A stretch of 64,000 bases of DNA. Origin: Hydrangea macrophylla (taxonomy: Eukaryota; Streptophyta; Magnoliopsida; Cornales; Hydrangeaceae). A program made the position numbers and the translations under genes. The notes under the pieces were generated by a model, which searched no databases, had not been told where the DNA came from, and was given only the letters and a program-made list of their open reading frames with translations. Shown piece by piece: positions 22,975 to 33,414 of this stretch (its first letter is position 1; every line of letters begins with the position of its first letter). The stretch covers positions 10,480,001-10,544,000 of the forward strand of contig CM066994.1 of the NCBI GenBank assembly GCA_033977485.1. Reading direction: 5' to 3'.

Positions 22975-23180
22975 TTTGGGAATTTAACCGGATCTTTGAT
23001 TTTTAAGTAAATCGGTTCTATAAGTTTAAGAGTTTGGTAAATGTCCAAACTTTTGCATAGAAGTTCATGTCCAGTCTATTATATTTGCGAAAAATTGGTA
23101 TTTGTCAGCCCAACATAATACTATTTGGTATCCTAAAAATCAGATCATGTTTAAAGAAATTTCAAACAGGCTCTAAACTA
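22975..23180. mobile_element. MITE inside the CACTA element
   Basis: The left end 'ggggctgtttggg' and right end 'caaacaggctcta' are inverted, typical of Tourist/hAT-like plant MITEs, about 200 bp and non-coding. Confidence 0.5.
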
Positions 23181-23517
23181 TGGTTTTGAAACCAAGTTGT
23201 TAAATTGCTATTACCTACGCTTTAGTTTGAGATTCTGGAATATGCAATTCTTCTCATGTGTAATCTATTAGATTCTCTCTTTATATTTCTCTAGAGTTAT
23301 AATTTATACATAAATCGATACATGACCTATTGAGCTAAAAGTGAAAGAGGAGTACTACAATAGTTTTAGGTATGTTTGCCTCCAATTAATTTAGTGCAAC
23401 TTTTTCGAGTTTTGATTATCTTATGTGATGGATGCTACAACTTTATTGTTTCTTTTACCATGAAGTTCTATGTTGCACATTGTCCTCTATATTTTTTCTC
23501 AGGGAATTCTTTTCTTG

Positions 23518-23652
23518 GAACAAATGGACTACAGAATAAGGTACAGTCTACTGCCTGAACTAAACAGCGAAACAGATACATGGACAGTCAAAGTCTGCGT
23601 GATCCGGAGAATTACTTCTCTGGATATTTCCTTATTTGAATATGTAATTCAG
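23518..23652 (+). pseudogene. Unidentified captured exon in the CACTA element
   Basis: An open stretch encodes LLPELNSETDTWTVKVCVIR and then about 18 residues, followed by GTAATT. 'TWTVKVCVIR' is reminiscent of the first strand of OB folds in RPA70-like proteins, which is only a guess. It is flanked by splice-like sites and lies on the same strand as the other captured exons. Confidence 0.35.
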
Positions 23653-24587
23653 GTAATTTGTCTCCCTAAATTTCTTCCTTCTTCCTTTTCCCCTTCTTCT
23701 TACTACAATTATCAACTATTTGGTCTTTTGATATCACCCTATTTTCTTAAGTTAATTGCATTCTTTGCATATAGGTGATCATTTATCATATCCTTTAAGA
23801 ACATCATTACGATGACAAATGGTGCAGTCTTGATTCAAATCTTTTTTAATTTGTTTATAGACAATTGTCATTTCTCCGAAAGTGCATGAGACAAAAAAAA
23901 AAACTAGATGCAGGCTGAGGAGTTTAAAAATAGGTTCAATTATGTTACTGTCATCATATAATTCCACTAATGCAACTTCATTCATGCTATGACATTTCGT
24001 TTATAAATATGAATACAAGAACAACTGGCTAGCAGTGTATTACATTTTCTTTAACTATAGCTTTTTTCTTTATTCTGTCACTTTCTTTCTGTTTTCAAAC
24101 CTGGACAAAGAAGTGGGCCAAACCGTATATTGCTTCAACTGGTGAGATAGTCTATAAGAGAAATTGATGATGTTGAAGCTAGCTGGCTGGTTGCGACAAT
24201 ATATTCCTCTTGAACATACTTTAAGAGCAATCTCATACATTGTTAATGGTGACTTTTGGTTTCACTCGGTAATTGAATATATTGAAAGATGTTGAATGTT
24301 TAGCTTTAGTTTAACGCTTCTTGTGGGTAATGTTTCCCCACTTTGATTGAATTTTTTTTTGGGTTTTGCGGAATGACCCTCTTATTCACCCCGATTCTAT
24401 TAAGATCAAGCATTTTCAACTGTGAATTATCCACACTAAACCAAATGTGATGTTGCATACATTTTCTTGGCTTTAAATAATTTTGAGGTTACGTTCTAAC
24501 ATATTCAAGTCTTCATACAAAGATTTATGAAATTTATTTGTTAACTCAAGAATTATTATATTAATTCAATGGGTTCATATAGAAAAC

Positions 24588-24617
24588 AACCCGTGCATAG
24601 CACGGGTTATCGACTAG
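24588..24617 (+). mobile_element. Candidate Helitron 3' terminus
   Basis: A perfect hairpin AACCCGTGC-ATA-GCACGGGTT (24588-24608) is followed five bases later by CTAG and then T. This is the layout of a Helitron 3' end (hairpin, CTRR, host T). I could not find a matching 5' 'A|TC' end, so its extent is open. It may have brought in some captured exons to its left. Confidence 0.5.
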
Positions 24618-24861
24618 TTACATAATATTTATGTGATCCCCTTCAGAGATGTCTTAAGGTCTATCTTTTTGCTCCTTTTCATTTTCTAAGTGTTTCTCAC
24701 GCACTATCTTCAAATTTCTTCCTTTGCCACAATGTTTCAAATGCCTGATAGTTTCAGTTGATCTTTTAAATATATTAACTTACTGCAGTATTGTCATGTA
24801 ATGTTTGTGGAGGAACATGTTAGAAATGTACTCCTTTTAAATTTATTTTCATTTTTCTCAG

Positions 24862-25111
24862 ATGATGATCCATATGTTCGAAAGACAGCAGCTATATGTG
24901 TTGCTAAACTTTATGACATCAATGCCAAGTTAGTTGAGGATAGGGGGTTTCTAGAGGCTCTCAAGGATTTGATATCTAACAATAATCCGATGGTTGTAGC
25001 AAATGTCGTGGCAGCCCTAGCAGAGATTCAAGAGAATAGCAACGGATCCATCTTTGAGATCACTAACCATACCCTTTCAAAGCTTCTTACCGTTCTCAAT
25101 GAATGCACAGA
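24862..25111 (+). pseudogene. Captured beta-adaptin internal exon
   Basis: This 250-bp exon lies between AG (24860-24861) and GTGAGT (25112). It encodes [20 protein letters not shown], a [16 protein letters not shown] stretch, then [15 protein letters not shown] and [13 protein letters not shown]. This is the HEAT/ARM-repeat trunk of plant beta-adaptin (about residues 125-210 of roughly 900). The frame is open throughout. It lies 3.7 kb from the first-exon fragment on the same strand; intervening beta-adaptin exons were not seen, so a deletion or a second insertion separates them. Confidence 0.9.
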
Positions 25112-25592
25112 GTGAGTTTTTGACTCCGAAAGATTTTTGCTTAGTTGGTGATTTGCAAAAAAATTGCTATGGCTTGATGTTATATGGGCGAATAGTATAG
25201 TGCTTTCCAGTTTCCAGTGAGTGCTTGTTTAATTTTGTTTTATGTACCTAATTGTGGTAAGATAATATTGGACAAGTTCTTATAGATATCTTCAAGAAAA
25301 GACGGTCTGACTTTCACTACTTCACTGTTAGTTCTTAAATATTCATGTGAAACTACTTCTTTTGGTTGGTCTTCCACTCCATGTCTTTAAGTTTGGTTGG
25401 GATGTTTGTGTATTGATACTGTGGGAGTAGTGTTGGTCTCATACTTGGTAGGGGCCAATTTTGGTTTTCTTGTCAAAAAGTAGTATTTTGGTTTTCTTGT
25501 CAAAAAGCGTAAAGTTTCATTTGGCCAAGAAAAGAGAAACAAGAACAGATTTTGCAAGTTTTTTATTTGAATAGTAAATGCTACAATGTCAG

Positions 25593-25891
25593 GTTTTAGG
25601 AAGCAACTATGGAAGTAGCTTGATTGAACTAATTGATCCAAGGTACCATGTCTAGTGCATAATCATCCTAATATATATATATATATATATTTCTTACTCT
25701 GTATGTATTATATGGTTGTTTTGGTACCGTTATTGAGTCTTGCGTATATTTTGACCAATACGCATTATTCATTCCGCAGTAATTTGCCAAGTTTCCTCGG
25801 GGGAAACTGCACATGTTCTGACTATGGGGGTTGTTTGTTTAGTGACAAAGGACCCTGGAATGATCCAGAAAATATGGAAATACTTGAATGA
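25593..25891 (+). pseudogene. Captured Sec14-like (phosphatidylinositol transfer) exons
   Basis: Piece 1 (25593-25642) encodes [16 protein letters not shown] and ends at a GT donor. Piece 2 starts at 25780 after a GCAG acceptor and encodes [20 protein letters not shown] then [11 protein letters not shown]. Across the 137-bp intron the two join in phase at the conserved IDPSxLPxFLGG. This is the end of the CRAL-TRIO lipid-binding domain of plant Sec14-like/SFH proteins, which exchange phosphatidylinositol and phosphatidylcholine at membranes. The frame stops at 25891. A 24-bp segment (TTGTTTAGTGACAAAGGACC...) is repeated at about 25900, a local duplication. Confidence 0.85.
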
Positions 25892-26226
25892 AAAAGGGTC
25901 CTCTTGTTTAGTGACAAAGGACCCTGGTTCTGACTATATTGAACCAGCAATCCTTGATTTGGTATAAGGTACTTTTTATTTTATATTCTCTATATTTGGT
26001 CCCATGATCAATTCATAAGACAGTTTGGTTCTCTATGCTATTTTCTGGTGGCATATTTTTGAATGAAAAGTTTATTTGAATTTTTCACAAGGCAACATCA
26101 AGGAAAAATGCATCTTTTCAATATACTACATAGTAATACATATACATCATATTATTATGCTTGTTAATTAGGTGCAAATAAAAATTGGCAAGAATATAAA
26201 TAATTTTTTTTAATTTATACATATTT

Positions 26227-26550
26227 CTAACGGATATACCCGTTAGGAAATCCGTTAGTATTTTTTTTGTTTTTTCCTAGAAATTACTAACGGATATATC
26301 CGTTAGAAATTGTTGACAAAATCGTTAGTATTCAACATAAATATTTTAAAATTAATTGAAAAAAACCGTTAGTAAGAAGCTTTCTAACGCATATATCCGT
26401 TAGAAATCCTTTGGTATACTAACGGATATATCCGTTAGAAAAATTAATTTTACTAACGGATATATCCGTTAGTAATATTACTAACGCTAAAATACTAACG
26501 GATATATCCGTTAGTAACATTTATTCTAACGGAAATATCCCTTAGTAATG
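26227..26550. repeat. Right subterminal repeats of the CACTA element
   Basis: Four perfect copies of CTAACGGATATATCCGTTAG and about six imperfect or half copies lie in 320 bp, mirroring the left subterminal block. They probably bind the element's regulatory transposition protein. Confidence 0.88.
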
Positions 26551-26571
26551 AGGCCATATGGTGTAGTGTCA

Positions 26572-27040
26572 GTCGATCAAATGATCCTCAAAAGACACCG
26601 GAGTATAAGACGCAAAGCGCATCTCAGTCTTTCAGCACATTTCCTTATTCGGCACCGGAGTCTAAGACGTAAAGCGCATCTCAGTCGATCAGATGATCCT
26701 CAAAAGACACCGGAGTATAAGACGCAAAGCGCATCTCAGTCTTTCAACACATTTCTTGATTCGGCACCGGAGTCTAAGACGCAAAGCACATCTTAGCCAA
26801 TCAGATGATTCTCAAAAGACACCGGAGTATAAGACGCAAAGCGCATCTCAGTCTTTCAGCACATTTCCTGATTCGGCACTGGAGTCTAAGACGCAAAGCG
26901 CATCTCAGCCAATCAGATGATCCTCAAAAGACACCGGAGTATAAGACGCAAAGCGCATCTCAGTCTTTTCAAAAAGCGTGGTTCCTGATTTGACACCAAA
27001 GTATACGGCGCAAAGCGCATCTAGTCGATTAGATGACTCT
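26572..27040. repeat. 112-bp tandem array, right part
   Basis: Resumes the array interrupted by the CACTA element, with about four more 112-bp units, then decays after 26960. The first bases (GTCGATCA) continue the unit cut at 20585. Confidence 0.88.
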
Positions 27041-27489
27041 TGAAGAATGCCAGGGAATTAAGCATAGGAAGCGCATCTATAACGGTTGTGACTTTCCCAG
27101 AATAGAATGATATCATAAGTAGAATGGCATAGGGTGCAATTTTGATACCAAGAAAGAACAATATGTTACTGAGACATTATATGGAGCGCGAGATTGCTTG
27201 AGCACGTGCATCACGATAAGATAGGTGCATTCATCCATATGACTTTTTGCGTCTGTGTGTGTTTGACCCTTGGCCGAACTACGTTCTGGTCTGATTCTTG
27301 ATGGGATATGTATGCAGCTCATCATGGAGCACGACCAATTAGAATTCCTCCGTGCGCTCGCTTCTTTTTGCGAGGTATTTTGTTTTTTCCTTTAAACCGA
27401 CAGTTTGGTCAAAGGCATGTCTTCACACAGGCTTCGACGTTCGCTTGCGGTTCGTGTTGCCCCACAAGATCCGTCGAAGAGGGGCAAAC
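27041..27489 (+). other. 3' end of the Tat-like internal region with polypurine tract
   Basis: Non-coding. The polypurine tract GAAGAGGGGCAAAC (27476-27489) directly abuts the 3' LTR, as needed for plus-strand priming. Confidence 0.75.
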
Positions 27490-30240
27490 TGTAGACACCC
27501 CGATTTTGACCAAACGTCGAATTAAGGAGAGTGTCACCTCCATATCCGATGATGACAAAGGACCAAAAGATTCGAAGTGTTCCAAGCTCTTCAGAAAGTT
27601 CTCCAAACGCGGTAAAATTTTCACAGAATGAAATACCAGGTGTTTAGGAGAATTCAGGTATAAAACATCACTTTTGGAAAAGATCTTCGAAAATAAGTTT
27701 TTTTAAGAAAAAAGGAGAAAATAAAAGACCTAAAAAGGGAAAGTTCAACAAAAACCAGCACACGGCAGTTGTTTGCGGCACTCAGTGAGTGCCGAACGGC
27801 AGTCACAGAATGCCGGACCGGCATTTACTGCGTGCCGCCGATAATTTCTGACTGCCGTTTGCTTTAACAGTCCATATTTTGTGGTACAATACGTATACGT
27901 ATGCGGATAAAAACAAAAAAACTGATAAAGTAAGGTTGATAAAAACGCGGCAATCAATAATTTGGCGCGACACTTACTGAGAGCCGCGTGGCAGTCATGG
28001 AATGCCGCCTCGGCTTTTGCGGAGTGCCGCATCGGCATCCACTAACTGCCGCAAAGGATTTTTGACTGCCGCTTTCTGCAGCAGTCTGTCTATTTTCAGG
28101 AAGTACGTATTGTACCACCAAATGAGATATTTACACTTGTCTTTTACTCCGAATTCACTGAGAATACTTGGTAATTTTGTCTATAAAAGAAGGAGGATCT
28201 TCATTGGGAGACAAGAGCATAATATACCAATATAACAACACATATTTGAGAGAGATAGAGAGTTTGGAGAGCTTGAAGAAGAGCTTGGAAGATCTTCAAA
28301 GTAGAGAAGCTTTGAGGATAGTTGGAGGTGATCCTCTAAATTTTAGTTATGTTTTCATTCTTGTGTTTCTTTCTTTCTTATGTTTTCATTCTTGTGTTTT
28401 CTTCTTTTTATACATTTCTTTTGGGATTCTTGGAGATCTTCAATGTCTCTCTTGAAATCTCTTAAGTTTGATCTTTTGAATCTCATGTAAGCTTATGCTT
28501 CACATGGGAGTCAAAGTTTGATCATCACTTCATTTTATAAGCAAATAGATGGATCCAAGTCCATATTTATGACTTGGGTCCTCTAGCTTGATGTTTCATG
28601 GAATCCTTTCTATATTCCTTTGAGACTCATGGGTATTATTCATGTTTTGATCTCCAATGACCCCAAAGGGAAAGGAGAGCTAGGTTTAGGATAAGCCAAT
28701 GTCCATGGTTTAGTTGGTAGATATAGCAAAAAGGATAATAAATCCAATATTGGAGTAGTGAGTTCATAAACCAGTTTTGATCATAGATTTTTAGTTGATG
28801 ATCTAACCGTTAGAATTAAGTGAAATCAACGGGAAAGTGTCCATAACTCAAAGTTCTATCACTGTAATTTTGTTTTAAGGAGATTTCATGTTTAAAGTGG
28901 TTTGGTCATGAGTTTTGTGGAGTCACTACAATCTGTCCAGAGTTTCAGAACAGCAACACCCTGTTGAAATAAGCAATCAGAACCTTAATCAAATATTTGT
29001 GACCCAAAATAATTTTTTCTAAGTAGATTAATGTGTTAGGAAGCTACCCTAAAAAGAACAAAGCATTTTTGATCTTTTTGCTATTTTTAAAAAATCGTAC
29101 AAAATCTCTGGACAGAGATTTGTAATCTCTGAGTGATGTCTGGTTTTTGTCCATTTCCCAAAGATCTAACCGTTGAAACTTTGATTTCCTTTTTGGGATG
29201 GAAACTAGACACACAGAGGCATCTTGTGTCCAAAATTCATCAAGATCAAACCACGGGAAGCATGCGTTTTATTTTCTTAAAGATCTGGTCTGCTCTCTAC
29301 AATTTTCAGAATTTTATGACAGATTTGACCAACTTTGTAAATAATGATCCAAATGACTCTTCTATGACCTAGGGCTCAAACCATGTTTTAATAATGATCA
29401 ATTAAACTTGAATTCAAAGTTTAAGTGATCCAAATCAATGAATATTTCATAATTTACTATTGTTCATGTATACATTCATCCATGTGGCTTGATGTTTGTA
29501 ATTAGGACTTGTTCGCTTTAGATTTAATTACACTTGATAGATTTAAGCTAGAAGTCTAGGATTGTTATTTAAGATCCAACTTTATATCTTGTATAGAATG
29601 TGGAATAACCCTTTGTTTTGCAGCGCTGTTAAGGTATGATTGCTTGAACTCCTCTTAATTTATTTTAATTTCTTGATTTTATCGATTTTCTTGACCTTTA
29701 TGCGCAACACATTAGAATTAAGATTTTGCCTTAAATGTATATATGTGGACTAGAGACTCTTTTCCTAGGTTTTATTTAATCGCATGCATTGCACGTTTAA
29801 TATTCGCGGCTGGATCCCGGGTAAGTTCTCTTGTTCTTTATTGCATATCATATTGCTTGCTACTTGAATTACGTGGCTTTTGAATGATATTTTGTAAATT
29901 GGTAATTTTACACCATTTTGACATGTTTGTGTAATGTATACGTATATCTATGTAGTAGTTGAGGGCACGCTTAGATTAGTAATTTAATTAAAAGGATGTT
30001 GAGTAGAAGCCTATCGCGAGATAGGATGAGGAGGGGTGTTTTAGTCCGATGGGCTTCTTCACTTCTCATTCCATAATCCCCGGACCTAGTTAATCTTTGG
30101 TTTCGCAAAAGACCAGTTGCTTTAAAATGGTTTCTTAATTTTCCCTTTAAAAATTAAGTGGCGACTCATTTGTTTTGAATTTAAAATTTAAAAGAACTTT
30201 AAAAGAAAAGTTGTGGGTAAGAAAAATTGCGATATCCACA
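27490..30240 (+). repeat. 3' LTR of the Tat-like element
   Basis: 2751 bp, collinear with 10285-13056, same termini, TATA box at 28182-28188. It is followed by TSD GTATG. It lacks one CGGCACTCAGTGAGTGCCG unit relative to the 5' LTR. Confidence 0.93.
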
Positions 30241-30245
30241 GTATG

Positions 30246-30600
30246 GCAGTCCAAATTGGCATCATACTTAGCCAACCAATCATCCCTAGGATAATATCAA
30301 ACTTTGACATTGACAAAACCACTAGGTATGCGGGAAGATTCCTATCTCCCAAGGTCAATAGGCAATCTTTGCACACTTTACCCAGCTTAACAGTCACTCC
30401 CAACGGTGACATAGCGTTAAGTGCTGGCTCAAGTGTCTGGGGTTCTAATCCCAGCTGATGCACAATCTTAATAGCGATAAATGGACGTTCGACGCCAGTA
30501 TTAAATAAAGCTTTAATTGAACTATGAAAGAGTACAAGCGTACCTTCCAAATGTTGCTGCTCATCAGCATTAACATGCTTCCCTTGGAATGATAGCATTC
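30246..30600 (-). pseudogene. Gypsy aspartic protease domain (broken)
   Basis: On the minus strand the retroviral-type protease core is clear: LFNTGVERPFIA at the active site, then TVKLGKVCKDCLLTL and SKFDIILGM at the flap and C-terminal motif. The catalytic DTG(A/S) reads NTGV, so the active-site Asp is lost. The frame is shifted after ILGM, and the Tat-like element is inserted just beyond at 30245. The domain continues at 10284. It normally matures Gag-Pol. Confidence 0.85.
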
Positions 30601-31745
30601 ATCCTTGTCTGATCTGGCGGTCCTTGGATTCCTTGAACTGGTGCCCCCAAAATACCCTCCTTGTGGTGCACGACAATCCTTGCTCAAATGTCTTGGCTTA
30701 TTGCAATTTCGAAAGTTAGCACCCATCTGGTGGTTAACCCTAGAAGCTGTACAGAACTTGGCAATGTGTCCTTGCTTCCCACAATTAAAACATCCTCCGT
30801 TGTTGGTTGCCAGGGCTGTTAGCAGTGCATGAGGCCGTGGTCCCTGCTGGCGATATTACTAGGGTCGAGAATAACCTTGCCGAGTCTTCCTGGTTCCCTC
30901 TCAGGTTCTCTTATTCCCTTGAAAATTTCCCTGAGGTCTCTAACTCTGGGTATTTCTTGGTGGTTATTTCTAAAAGTTCCTCTGTTGCTGAAAATTTCTT
31001 GACGGCTAGGGTCGACTCATCTGTGGTCGCTGTGCGGGATAAGCACCATTTTCTAATCCTGCAGCAAATCTGACAATTCCCTCAAATGACTGATTCAGAT
31101 GACCAACCATCATATGTCTGCGGTGATGGCTCAATCCTTGGTGAAATTTCTTCACCTTCTTCTGCGGAGTGTCTATCATAAGTTGAGCAAAACGAGATAG
31201 ACGCTCGAACTGTGTTGTGTATTCTCGTATAGTCTATCCTCCTTGAACTAGATTGAGGAAGTTCATCTCCTGTTGATCTCTCTCATCTTCCGGGAAGTAC
31301 TTTTCCAGATATCGTCCTTTGAACGTTTCCCAAGGCATCGCCCTTGTAGCATTTTTCCCTATAATGGCTCGTTCAGGCTCCCACCAATCTGCGGTGGCAT
31401 AGGTGAGCTGAAACATGGCAAGACGATGCTTTTCTTGCTCACTGCATTTTAATGCTTCAAAAATCAATTCCATTTCTCTTATCCACTATTCCGCCTTCCA
31501 GGGTTCTGTTAGTCCATCGAACTTCTCGGGATGCAAACCATGAAAATTTGCTAGTAGTTTGTCTCCATTTTGTCTCTGCTGAAACGGTGCAGCTGGGGGT
31601 TTGAATAGGTCGTTGATTTGTAGCATGGTTGTAGGTGTTGCCATTCCATCCTCTGCATAAAGGCTTCAAAGACTCTTGATGGGTCCATTCCCTCTAGAAT
31701 AGGAGCTCCAATTCGCGCTTGATGATTTCTTAAGGGTCCCACCAT
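30601..31745 (-). pseudogene. Gypsy gag (capsid and zinc knuckle), frameshifted
   Basis: Minus-strand pieces in changing frames: an N-terminal part from 31745 (EGMDPSRVFEAFMQRMEW), the capsid domain at about 31520-31234 (ATADWWEPERAI, TFKGRYLEKYFPEDERDQQE, typical Retrotrans_gag), and a zinc knuckle near 30720 (NFRNCNKPRHLSKDC, with the first Cys of CCHC changed and a preceding CFNCGKQGH-like copy). At least three stops or frameshifts separate them. It is the coat protein gene of the Gypsy element, not functional. Confidence 0.85.
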
Positions 31746-32109
31746 AGTGTTAGGGAAAAGTACCTACAAAACACCTATCGATAAGTTGAAAGTCTTCTCG
31801 TAGAAACGAAATCAAGATAAAGCGAGAAGCAATAAGAACTAACAGTTCTACTAGTCAGCACATAACAACCCAACATGCCATCAACATATCAAAAGTACTC
31901 AAAAGATGTACCACATAGTACACGCTAGTCAAACTATGTACCACATGGAACAAAAGCTAAAACAGCACTAAAGTCAGCTATTTACAATACTACTACTAGT
32001 AAAATCTATACAAGCTATGGTCAAATAGCTATCTCTCAAGCTCCCGAAATTAAGTGGACAACATGTCCTGATATAAACTAACAAAAGCTAAACCCCTACA
32101 GATCCTGAC

Positions 32110-32288
32110 TAGGGATGTTCAAAAACCGAATCAAACCGACAAACCGACAAACCGAACCGATCGGTTCGGTCGATTTTAATTTAATTTGTGCAGTGCAAAA
32201 CCGAACCGAAAATTTACACACTCCGAACCGAACCGAAACCGATCGGTTTTGTCAAAAACCACACCGAACCGAACCGTTTACACCCCTA
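32110..32288. mobile_element. hAT-type MITE in the Gypsy leader
   Basis: 179 bp. The left end TAGGGATGTTCAAAAACCG pairs with right-end TAGGGGTGTAAACGGTTCGG (reverse complement). The perfect 8-bp TSD ATCCTGAC is at 32102-32109 and 32289-32296. The interior is rich in 'aaccgaaccgatcggttcgg'. An 8-bp TSD indicates hAT. Confidence 0.9.
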
Positions 32289-32415
32289 ATCCTGACTCAA
32301 AATTGTCAGTATCTGATCCTGCTACTGGTGCCTCATCCTCAGGTGCAATGTCCATCTCCTCCGGTGGATCGGCCTCCATTGGCGCCGCAAGTCCTCCAAC
32401 CACTACTCCTATATC

Positions 32416-33273
32416 CTAGTCCTCCATGATCATCTCGTCCACATCCATATCCTCAACACCAAATGCTAGCTCGGCGACGTCGGCGATTAACTCAACAAAA
32501 TCTCCAATTATGGCCATGGCCTCTGCTAATGCAGCATGTCCTATCGGACGTCCAGCTGGCTGTGCAACCATCGCTGCTACCCACTCGGTTGCCATATTGG
32601 CGATAGCTGCCATATGTAGTATACGCCTTACTGGTAAATCGAACAGAACGGGTATCTCTAGTACATCTAACACCTCATCAGGAACATCCTCTGCTGGTGC
32701 CTCCAAAATCTCGTCTCCCTCTACTGGGTCCTCTGGCTCAAACTCTGGCTCAAACTCTGGCTCCTTTGGGTCATCCTCTGTCTCATCATCATCATCAACA
32801 GGCTTGATGTCCTTGGCGGGATCCTCCTCTGGGTTAGGATCTACTATCGGCTCAGCCTCTGGTGACTCTGGCTCCTCAAGTTGCTCCTGTAGGTTTGGAA
32901 TGGGTACCTCGAGTACCGGTGATGGTGGTGCTACCGCTGGTGCTGCCTCAATAGGTCCTCCAAGAATAGATCGAAGCTCTATAGCGTCCATCTCCAGCTT
33001 ACTCTGGATCAACCGTAAAATCTCCTGGTAAATATCCCTACCAATCATCGCTGAATGATAAGCATTTATACGCATCTCCGTAGGGAGGGACTTCCCGGTC
33101 ACATAAAGAGCCTTCCACATATCCTTCTCTAGATATTGACTAGATGTCCGGTGTATGTGGTCATGATAAAACTCCGGATCAGCTGACTCTACGGTATTCC
33201 CGTGAATCATGTGTCCTCCATAGGCATCAGTCACAAACTTATGGAACTCGGGATCCATAATGCTAACCTGCAA
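32416..33273 (-). CDS. Acidic leader ORF of the Gypsy element, 285 aa, intact
   Basis: An uninterrupted 285-codon frame lies between the primer site (33407) and gag. Start choice is MQVSIMDPEF; the second Met (MDPEFHKF) is equally possible. Residues 1-90 look folded (FHKFVTDAYGG, YHSAMIGRDIYQEILRLIQS). Residues about 110-205 are strongly acidic and Pro-rich (EEPESPEAEP, DDDDETEDDP, a repeated EFEPEFEPE). The end is Ala-rich and hydrophobic (AAIANMATEWVAAMVA, AELAFGVEDMDVDE). I know similar acidic ORFs upstream of gag in some plant Gypsy elements but no function. It stays open although gag and pol of the same element are broken. Confidence 0.65.
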   Translation of the reverse strand: MQVSIMDPEFHKFVTDAYGGHMIHGNTVESADPEFYHDHIHRTSSQYLEKDMWKALYVTGKSLPTEMRINAYHSAMIGRDIYQEILRLIQSKLEMDAIELRSILGGPIEAAPAVAPPSPVLEVPIPNLQEQLEEPESPEAEPIVDPNPEEDPAKDIKPVDDDDETEDDPKEPEFEPEFEPEDPVEGDEILEAPAEDVPDEVLDVLEIPVLFDLPVRRILHMAAIANMATEWVAAMVAQPAGRPIGHAALAEAMAIIGDFVELIADVAELAFGVEDMDVDEMIMED

Positions 33274-33395
33274 AGGAAACTATCTATCGTCAGAAAGATA
33301 AACTTATCTTAAGCTCATATCTCATCTCAGGGAATCTTAATATACTAGGACCAGATGGTGTGGACACGCTAGCGAACGAAGTATCACAACCTAGG

Positions 33396-33407
33396 GCTCT
33401 GATACCA
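33396..33407 (-). promoter_or_regulatory. Gypsy primer binding site (tRNA-iMet)
   Basis: On the minus strand TGGTATCAGAGC lies a few bases after the LTR end, complementary to the 3' end of initiator tRNA-Met, as in Tekay/Del-type and many other plant elements. Confidence 0.85.
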
Positions 33408-33414
33408 AAAATTT

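Larger units (their letters stand above)
20586..26568 (+). mobile_element. Non-autonomous CACTA transposon carrying captured gene fragments
   Basis: 5983 bp. The terminal inverted repeat CACTACACCATATGGCC is at 20586-20602 and, inverted, 26552-26568. The 3-bp TSD TCA is at 20583-20585 and 26569-26571, inside the 112-bp array of the Tat-like element. Subterminal regions carry palindromic repeats CTAACGGATATATCCGTTAG. No transposase (TNPD-like) sequence is visible. The interior holds exon-intron pieces resembling beta-adaptin, a bHLH factor, a Sec14-like protein and an RNase H domain, all on the plus strand, plus a possible Helitron end and a MITE. It is a Pack-CACTA-type element and the youngest large insertion in the nest by nesting order. 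Confidence 0.93.
10285..30240 (+). mobile_element. Tat/Ogre-like LTR retrotransposon, about 20 kb, non-autonomous
   Basis: TSD GTATG is at 10280-10284 and 30241-30245. The LTRs are 10285-13056 and 27490-30240 (TGTAGACACCCC...GATATCCACA) and look about 98% alike by eye. The primer site TGGCGACTCTGCTGGGG begins at 13060 and the polypurine tract GAAGAGGGGCAAAC ends at 27489. The internal region holds a gag remnant (14504-15480) but no recognisable protease, RT, RNase H or integrase. It then has a long non-coding 3' region with the 'GGGATACGTAGGCAACC' motif (16728-16744) that I know from Tat/Ogre elements, and several tandem repeat families. A 6-kb CACTA element sits at 20586-26568. Without pol it would depend on a relative for movement. 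Confidence 0.92.

Noticed and set aside
26548..26993. Overlapping open frames with repeated basic peptides (KRHRSIRRKAHLS type)
   Set aside because: They are translations of the 112-bp tandem array. The period is not a multiple of 3, so no peptide repeat in a single frame is conserved.
32426..33031. 201-codon plus-strand frame, Ser-rich
   Set aside because: Antisense shadow of the acidic Gypsy ORF; its Ser/Gly/Thr bias follows from the complementary Glu/Asp/Pro codons.
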